Under the pieces are notes generated by a model. That model did not search any database. It was not told the DNA's origin and saw only the letters and a program-made list of their open reading frames with translations. 64,000 nt of DNA from Streptomyces sp. WMMC940 (GTDB lineage Bacteria > Actinomycetota > Actinomycetes > Streptomycetales > Streptomycetaceae): positions 3,681,001-3,745,000 of the forward strand of contig NZ_JAPZBC010000001.1 in assembly GCF_027460265.1 (NCBI RefSeq). Reading direction: 5' to 3'. Of this stretch, positions 59,957 through 64,000 are shown one piece after another. The translations under genes were made by a program, and so were the position numbers. Numbering within the stretch: position 1 is the first letter of the stretch; each line of letters begins with the position of its first letter.

Positions 59957-61182
59957 GTGTTGTCCTCGACAATCTTCTCAGCATCTTTGATGCGGAGCAG
60001 GCCGGACGTGAGTTGGGGGAGGAGCGTGTCGCGGAGGGTGGCGAGGGTTCGATTCTCATTGGAGGTGTGGACGGCGGTTGCATGCAACGGCGCGACTGTG
60101 TGAGCGAACTCCTCCAACCGTGTAGCGTCCGGCAGGCGAATCCGCATGGCTTTGAAGTTTTTACGACTGAGCTCGAGAAATGTGGATCCGTTTGCCAGAC
60201 TAATCATTTCACTTACACGGGAGCGCATCTCATGCAAGAGCCACCAACGCATTTCCTCGTTCGGGGGCACCACTACAATGAAACCTTGATTCACAGCCGC
60301 AGGAACCTGTGGCAGCGCGAAGGCCCCAATCGTGGCGCGAGAAGTCATGAAGATTGATGTCGTCGGATAAAGCTGAGAGGCGCAGTTCTCGAGGCCGCGC
60401 CGCGTAATGCTCCGACTGGTCTCAAAGAGATACGGAGACGGGAGGGCCGTCACATCAGAAGGAGTCGTCCAGAAAATTCCCCCGCCCCAGTATTCCTCAA
60501 CTTTAGTACTGGGAGTCCCTCCGCCAGCGACCGTAGCCATCGATCCGAAGGTCTCATTACCGAACTCAAGCTGACCTGCCAACTGCTTGAATCGCATGTC
60601 AGCCAGTTCAAGGACCTTGCTCGCAATTCGCTCATTGACGGCGATCTTTTCATCCAGTGCGCCTAGCACCGCCACCGCTGCGCGCTGTACCGGAAGGGGT
60701 GGATGGGGAACCTTGAACGATTTCACGGTGGCAACGGGTTGAACCAGCCCTGGGACACCAACGGTTGACACGTGTTGCAGAATTTCATATTGCCCAGCCG
60801 GCGAAGAAAGCCAGTAGTAGTAGAACTCGGGAATGGCTCGCGAGATATCAAGCCGGGCTTTCACCTGACTAGTAGACAAGACGTAGCGGCCATACTTTGG
60901 CGATCTCGGAATCATTGACACCTGACCAATGGTTCCTCGATGCGTGATCACCAGGTCTCCTGCGGTCAGGTTCGCGCCAGGCAGACTGTCTGCTTTCTTC
61001 TCGGTGATAAACACAAATTCATCGTCGTGAAATCGACCGGTACCCAGATTTACGCCTCGCACCAGTGGGACGCCAGAAGGGACATAGTCGTCCTTCGTGT
61101 AAGCCGATCCGTATGGCTTCGAGAAAGCGCTCTTCTCGGGTGCTGCGAGTTCCTCGAATCGCACAATAGGCCACTTAGACAT
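59953..61182 (-). CDS. hsdS: Type I specificity subunit HsdS
   Basis: A 409-residue protein with two target-recognition domains. The first is residues 1-165, ending ATVKSFKVPHPPLPVQRAAV; the second spans about 210-365, ending LSRKNFKAMRIRLPDATRLE. Each is followed by a helical spacer (VLGALDEKIAVNERIASKVL and the C-terminal helix). The two halves set the bipartite DNA target. GC content is visibly lower here than in hsdR and hsdM, as usual for exchangeable specificity genes. It overlaps hsdM by 8 nt and hsdR by 4 nt. Confidence 0.93.
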   Translation of the reverse strand: MSKWPIVRFEELAAPEKSAFSKPYGSAYTKDDYVPSGVPLVRGVNLGTGRFHDDEFVFITEKKADSLPGANLTAGDLVITHRGTIGQVSMIPRSPKYGRYVLSTSQVKARLDISRAIPEFYYYWLSSPAGQYEILQHVSTVGVPGLVQPVATVKSFKVPHPPLPVQRAAVAVLGALDEKIAVNERIASKVLELADMRFKQLAGQLEFGNETFGSMATVAGGGTPSTKVEEYWGGGIFWTTPSDVTALPSPYLFETSRSITRRGLENCASQLYPTTSIFMTSRATIGAFALPQVPAAVNQGFIVVVPPNEEMRWWLLHEMRSRVSEMISLANGSTFLELSRKNFKAMRIRLPDATRLEEFAHTVAPLHATAVHTSNENRTLATLRDTLLPQLTSGLLRIKDAEKIVEDNT

Positions 61183-62797
61183 CGATCCTCCCCAACTGCT
61201 CCCGGACCGTCATCTCCAGCTCCACCGACTTCTTGAACAGTCCGTACAACTCCTCGGTCAATGTGGCGATCTTTCCCGCCACCGCTTCCGGGTCATCTTC
61301 ATCCGCCTCGACGGCCCCCACGTACCGTCCAGGCGTCAGCACGTACCCGTGCTCGCGCACGGTCTCCAGGTCGGCCGAGAAGCAGAATCCAGACTCGTCC
61401 TGGTACGTCAGCCTCTCCTCACGCGCCGACGCGGTACCTCGCCAGGCGTGGTACGTGCCGGCGATCTTCGTGAGATCGGCATCTGTCAGGATGCGCTCAG
61501 TCCGGTCGGCCATCTCGCCCATGCTGCGGGCGTCGATGAAGAGGATCTCGCCGCGCCGGTCTTCTAGGTGCTTCGCACCCTGAGGGGTTTTGTCCTTGGC
61601 CAGGAACCACAGGCAGGCCGGGATCTGGGTGGTACGGAAGAGCTGGGACGGCAGGGCGACCATGCAGGCCACCAGATCCGCCTCCACCATCGCCTGGCGG
61701 ATCTCCCCCTCGCCGCTCGACTGGGAGCTCATCGAGCCGTTCGCCAGGACGATGCCGGCCGTGCCGCGCTCACCCAGTTTGGAGACCATGTGCTGGAGCC
61801 AGGCATAGTTGGCGTTGCTCTTCGGCGGAACCCCGAACTTCCACCTCGGGTCGCCTTCGTCCCGCGCCCAGTCCTTGATGTTGAAGGGTGGGTTGGCCAT
61901 TACGAAGTCGGCCTTGAGGTCGGGGTGCTTGTCGTCGGCGAAGGTGTCGCCCCAGCGGCCGGCAAGATTGCCGTCGATGCCGTGAATAGCGAGGTTCATC
62001 TTGGCCAGACGCCAGGTGCGCTCGTTGAGCTCCTGGCCGTAGACCGCGATGTCGGCCTTGTGGCCGCGCCCCCGGTGTGCCTCGATGAACTTGCTCGCCT
62101 GGACGAACATGCCGCCCGATCCGCACGCGGGGTCATACACGCGCCCGCCGTACGGCTCCAGGATCTCCACGATGAGGCGGACCACCGACTGCGGCGTGTA
62201 GAACTCGCCACCCCGCTTGCCCTCCGCACGCGCGAAGTTGCCGAGGAAGTACTCGTACACCTCGCCCAGCACGTCTTGCGCGGCCTTGTCCTCGTTGCCG
62301 CCGAAACGGGCGTCGCTGATGAGGTCGACGAGCTCGGCCAAGCGCTTCTGGTCGACGTTGTCGCGGTTGAAGATCTTCGGGAGGACGCCAGTCAGGGAGG
62401 CGTTCTCCCGCATGACGGCGTCCATCGCCTCGTCAAGGAGCTTGCCGACGCCCTGGCTCTTGGCGTTGGCGGCGATCCACGACCAGCGGGCCGTCTCCGG
62501 AACCCAGAAGACGTGGGCGCCGGTGTACTCGTCCCGGTCCTCCAAGAAGTCGTCGAGCCGGTCCTCGGAGATGCCATCCTCGGCGAGTTCCTTGGCTAGC
62601 TCGGCACGGCGCTCGTCGAAGGCGTCGGAGACGTACTTCAGGAAGATCAGGCCGAGGACGAACTCCTTGTACTGCGCGGCGTCGATCGAGCCGCGCAGCT
62701 TGTCCGCGGCCTTCCACAGGATCGCCTGGATCTCCTTGGCGGTGGAGGCACTGAACAGCTCCGCCTGGTCGGCGGCCTTCTTCGTAGCGGTAGCCAT
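61175..62797 (-). CDS. hsdM: Type I DNA methyltransferase subunit HsdM
   Basis: A 540-residue N6-adenine methyltransferase. It has an N-terminal helical domain (EIQAILWKAADKLRGSIDAA), SAM motif I YDPACGSGGMF (221-231) and catalytic NPPF (302-305) in FVMANPPFNIKDW. The segment YEYFLGNFARAEGKRGGEFY precedes the TPQSVV box. It methylates the site defined by HsdS and protects host DNA. It starts 17 nt after the end of another methylase-like gene, suggesting a longer operon. Confidence 0.95.
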   Translation of the reverse strand: MATATKKAADQAELFSASTAKEIQAILWKAADKLRGSIDAAQYKEFVLGLIFLKYVSDAFDERRAELAKELAEDGISEDRLDDFLEDRDEYTGAHVFWVPETARWSWIAANAKSQGVGKLLDEAMDAVMRENASLTGVLPKIFNRDNVDQKRLAELVDLISDARFGGNEDKAAQDVLGEVYEYFLGNFARAEGKRGGEFYTPQSVVRLIVEILEPYGGRVYDPACGSGGMFVQASKFIEAHRGRGHKADIAVYGQELNERTWRLAKMNLAIHGIDGNLAGRWGDTFADDKHPDLKADFVMANPPFNIKDWARDEGDPRWKFGVPPKSNANYAWLQHMVSKLGERGTAGIVLANGSMSSQSSGEGEIRQAMVEADLVACMVALPSQLFRTTQIPACLWFLAKDKTPQGAKHLEDRRGEILFIDARSMGEMADRTERILTDADLTKIAGTYHAWRGTASAREERLTYQDESGFCFSADLETVREHGYVLTPGRYVGAVEADEDDPEAVAGKIATLTEELYGLFKKSVELEMTVREQLGRIDV

Positions 62798-62814
62798 CAG
62801 GCAGACCGTCTCCT

Positions 62815-64000
62815 TCAGTCGTCGGTTCCGGGAAGATTCTGAATGGCCAGCGTGCCGTCGGCGATGCCGGCGGCCGTTATGCGGACCAGGTCGTCGAGTG
62901 CGGCGGACTGTTGCCGCAGGAGCGCCGCCCGGTCCTCGATCTCGGCGAGCGCGGCGTCGTATAGTTCCGCCTCCGCCCGCCCCAGGTCAGGGATGCTCAG
63001 GTCCTCGATGCTGCGCGACGCCCGCACGGCTCCCCTGGTGCGCGCATACTCGGCGGCTGCCGCCCGCAGCAGCGCCGCCAGCACCCGCGGCTGGACCGGC
63101 GGGTCGGCGTCGGGGCGGACACGCAGGATGCGGGCTGGGGCAGCGACCACCGACAGGCCGCCCGTGTCGACGTGTACGCCGAAGCGCGGGCTGGCGGTGA
63201 CGACGATGTCGCCGGGCTCAGTGAACTGGGCGTGCTCGTACGCAGTGAGGAGTAAACCGCGGTCGATACGGCGGCTGCCGTGCCTCACGGTGCCGAGGAT
63301 CTCGTCCGGGCCGAGCACCGGATAGTGGCCCTCTACCGACAGGTGTTCGGGCGCGATGCGGTGGCCGGGGCGCTTGCGGAGGCGGCGCTCCTCAAGGAGC
63401 CGGCGGACCGTGGTGCGCCGCACCGGCTGATCCTCCGAGCGCAAGACAGCCTGGATGCGCATCGCCGCGCGCAGGTCGGTCTGCTGTCGGCGGGCCTGCT
63501 CCTGGAGCTCCGTCAGGTGCTGCTCGAGTTCGCTGATGCGGGCCGGGCGCTCGATGACCGGGCGCGTGTAGCGGGCCTCGGCGGAGCGCTGGTTGGGGGT
63601 GAAGGCGGTGCCCGGCCGGTCGTTGAGTTCCTTCGCGGGGACGATCACAGCGTGGCGGGGCTCGTGCCGGCGGTCCCCACGCCAGCCGGAAGAGCGCCAG
63701 ATGGCGATGTCCTCGGCGAGCGTGTCGAGAACCGGCTCGGTGAGCGGTCGCGCGGAGAGGTCGGCGAGGAGGACCCGGCCCGTGCGCTCCTCCTCCGGGG
63801 TGCGGGCAAGGACCCACACCGCGGTGCGGTAGCCGGGCCGGTACGGCATTACGCCGTCGGGAAGGTTGATCACGGCCTTCAGCAGGCCAGGGCGGAGGAA
63901 GGAGCGGCGCAGCCGGTCGGCCTCGCCGTGCCGCGGCAGCGGGTGTACGAGTACGTCGGCAGGACCGAGGACGACGGCTGTGGAGCCGGTGCCAAGGTAG
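62815..64000 (-). CDS. N6-DNA methylase/specificity-like protein, cut by window end
   Basis: The 5' end lies beyond the window; about 394 C-terminal residues are visible. The first part (VLGPADVLVHPLP, LLKAVINLPDGVMPYRPGYR, TAVWVLAR) matches the end of the catalytic domain of HsdM-like N6-methylases. It is followed by a coiled coil (ISELEQHLTELQEQARRQQT) and a target-recognition-like domain (TEPGDIVVTASPRFGVHVDT, SIEDLSIPDLGRAEAELYDA). A methylase fused to a specificity domain is typical of type I-like or BREX/DISARM-type orphan enzymes. It is co-directional with hsdM and only 17 nt upstream of it. Confidence 0.75.
   Translation of the reverse strand, partial: YLGTGSTAVVLGPADVLVHPLPRHGEADRLRRSFLRPGLLKAVINLPDGVMPYRPGYRTAVWVLARTPEEERTGRVLLADLSARPLTEPVLDTLAEDIAIWRSSGWRGDRRHEPRHAVIVPAKELNDRPGTAFTPNQRSAEARYTRPVIERPARISELEQHLTELQEQARRQQTDLRAAMRIQAVLRSEDQPVRRTTVRRLLEERRLRKRPGHRIAPEHLSVEGHYPVLGPDEILGTVRHGSRRIDRGLLLTAYEHAQFTEPGDIVVTASPRFGVHVDTGGLSVVAAPARILRVRPDADPPVQPRVLAALLRAAAAEYARTRGAVRASRSIEDLSIPDLGRAEAELYDAALAEIEDRAALLRQQSAALDDLVRITAAGIADGTLAIQNLPGTDD

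Overview
The window is high-GC actinobacterial DNA and almost certainly chromosomal Streptomyces. The evidence is GC-rich third positions, frequent GTG starts, ATGA/GTGA stop-start overlaps, a bacterial proteasome activator (Bpa), paired branched-chain dehydrogenase genes and an actinobacterial-style paa operon. Three ParB parS-type sites (one perfect 14-mer at 9277-9290, two with one mismatch at 4281-4294 and 33155-33168) suggest the oriC-proximal chromosome core, where Streptomyces parS sites concentrate. No rRNA, tRNA or CRISPR array was found.

1-15.5 kb: a truncated PASTA membrane protein, a secreted acidic protein, a PadR repressor with a probable leaderless self-regulated promoter, an ABC/FtsX exporter pair, bpa between two strong hairpins, a quinone oxidoreductase, a potassium channel with an RCK-like domain, a mobA-like/moeA pair, and a branched-chain 2-oxoacid dehydrogenase operon (E1alpha-E1beta-E2) read on the minus strand with a divergent Lrp/AsnC regulator.

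16-31.8 kb: a phenylacetate catabolism locus. A TetR regulator (PaaR type) and paaH are read leftward, paaN and paaABCDE rightward. Between them sit a TrmH/SpoU methyltransferase, a broken second SpoU gene, and a DUF5819-HTTM pair. A matching PaaR-type operator lies at paaH/paaN and paaA, and a one-mismatch copy lies in front of the bkd genes, suggesting that aromatic and branched-chain acyl-CoA catabolism are co-regulated. An acyl-CoA dehydrogenase, a rhodanese, a J-like protein and a DUF2252 protein follow.

32-38 kb: HxlR regulator/azoreductase, a two-component system whose kinase carries an extra C-terminal membrane-anchored domain, and a secreted tripeptidyl-aminopeptidase gene broken by a frameshift.

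38-49.4 kb: an accessory block of lower GC. It holds a secreted hydrophobic, bacteriocin-like protein followed by a small three-helix membrane protein, a degenerate P-loop ATPase relic, and a class I lanthipeptide cluster on the minus strand (precursor, LanB, LanC, a frameshifted stand-alone SpaB_C-like protein and an ABC exporter). A frameshifted IS1380-type element of about 1.67 kb abuts it. The precursor core starts V-T-x-W and ends in CC, recalling microbisporicin/planosporicin, but its middle differs.

50-64 kb: a five-gene DUF4129/MoxR/DUF58 operon, then a defence-like island: a CD-NTase-like nucleotidyltransferase divergent from an XRE-ImmA/IrrE pair, a complete type I restriction-modification system (hsdM-hsdS-hsdR), and upstream of it the 3' part of another N6-methylase/specificity protein running off the window end.
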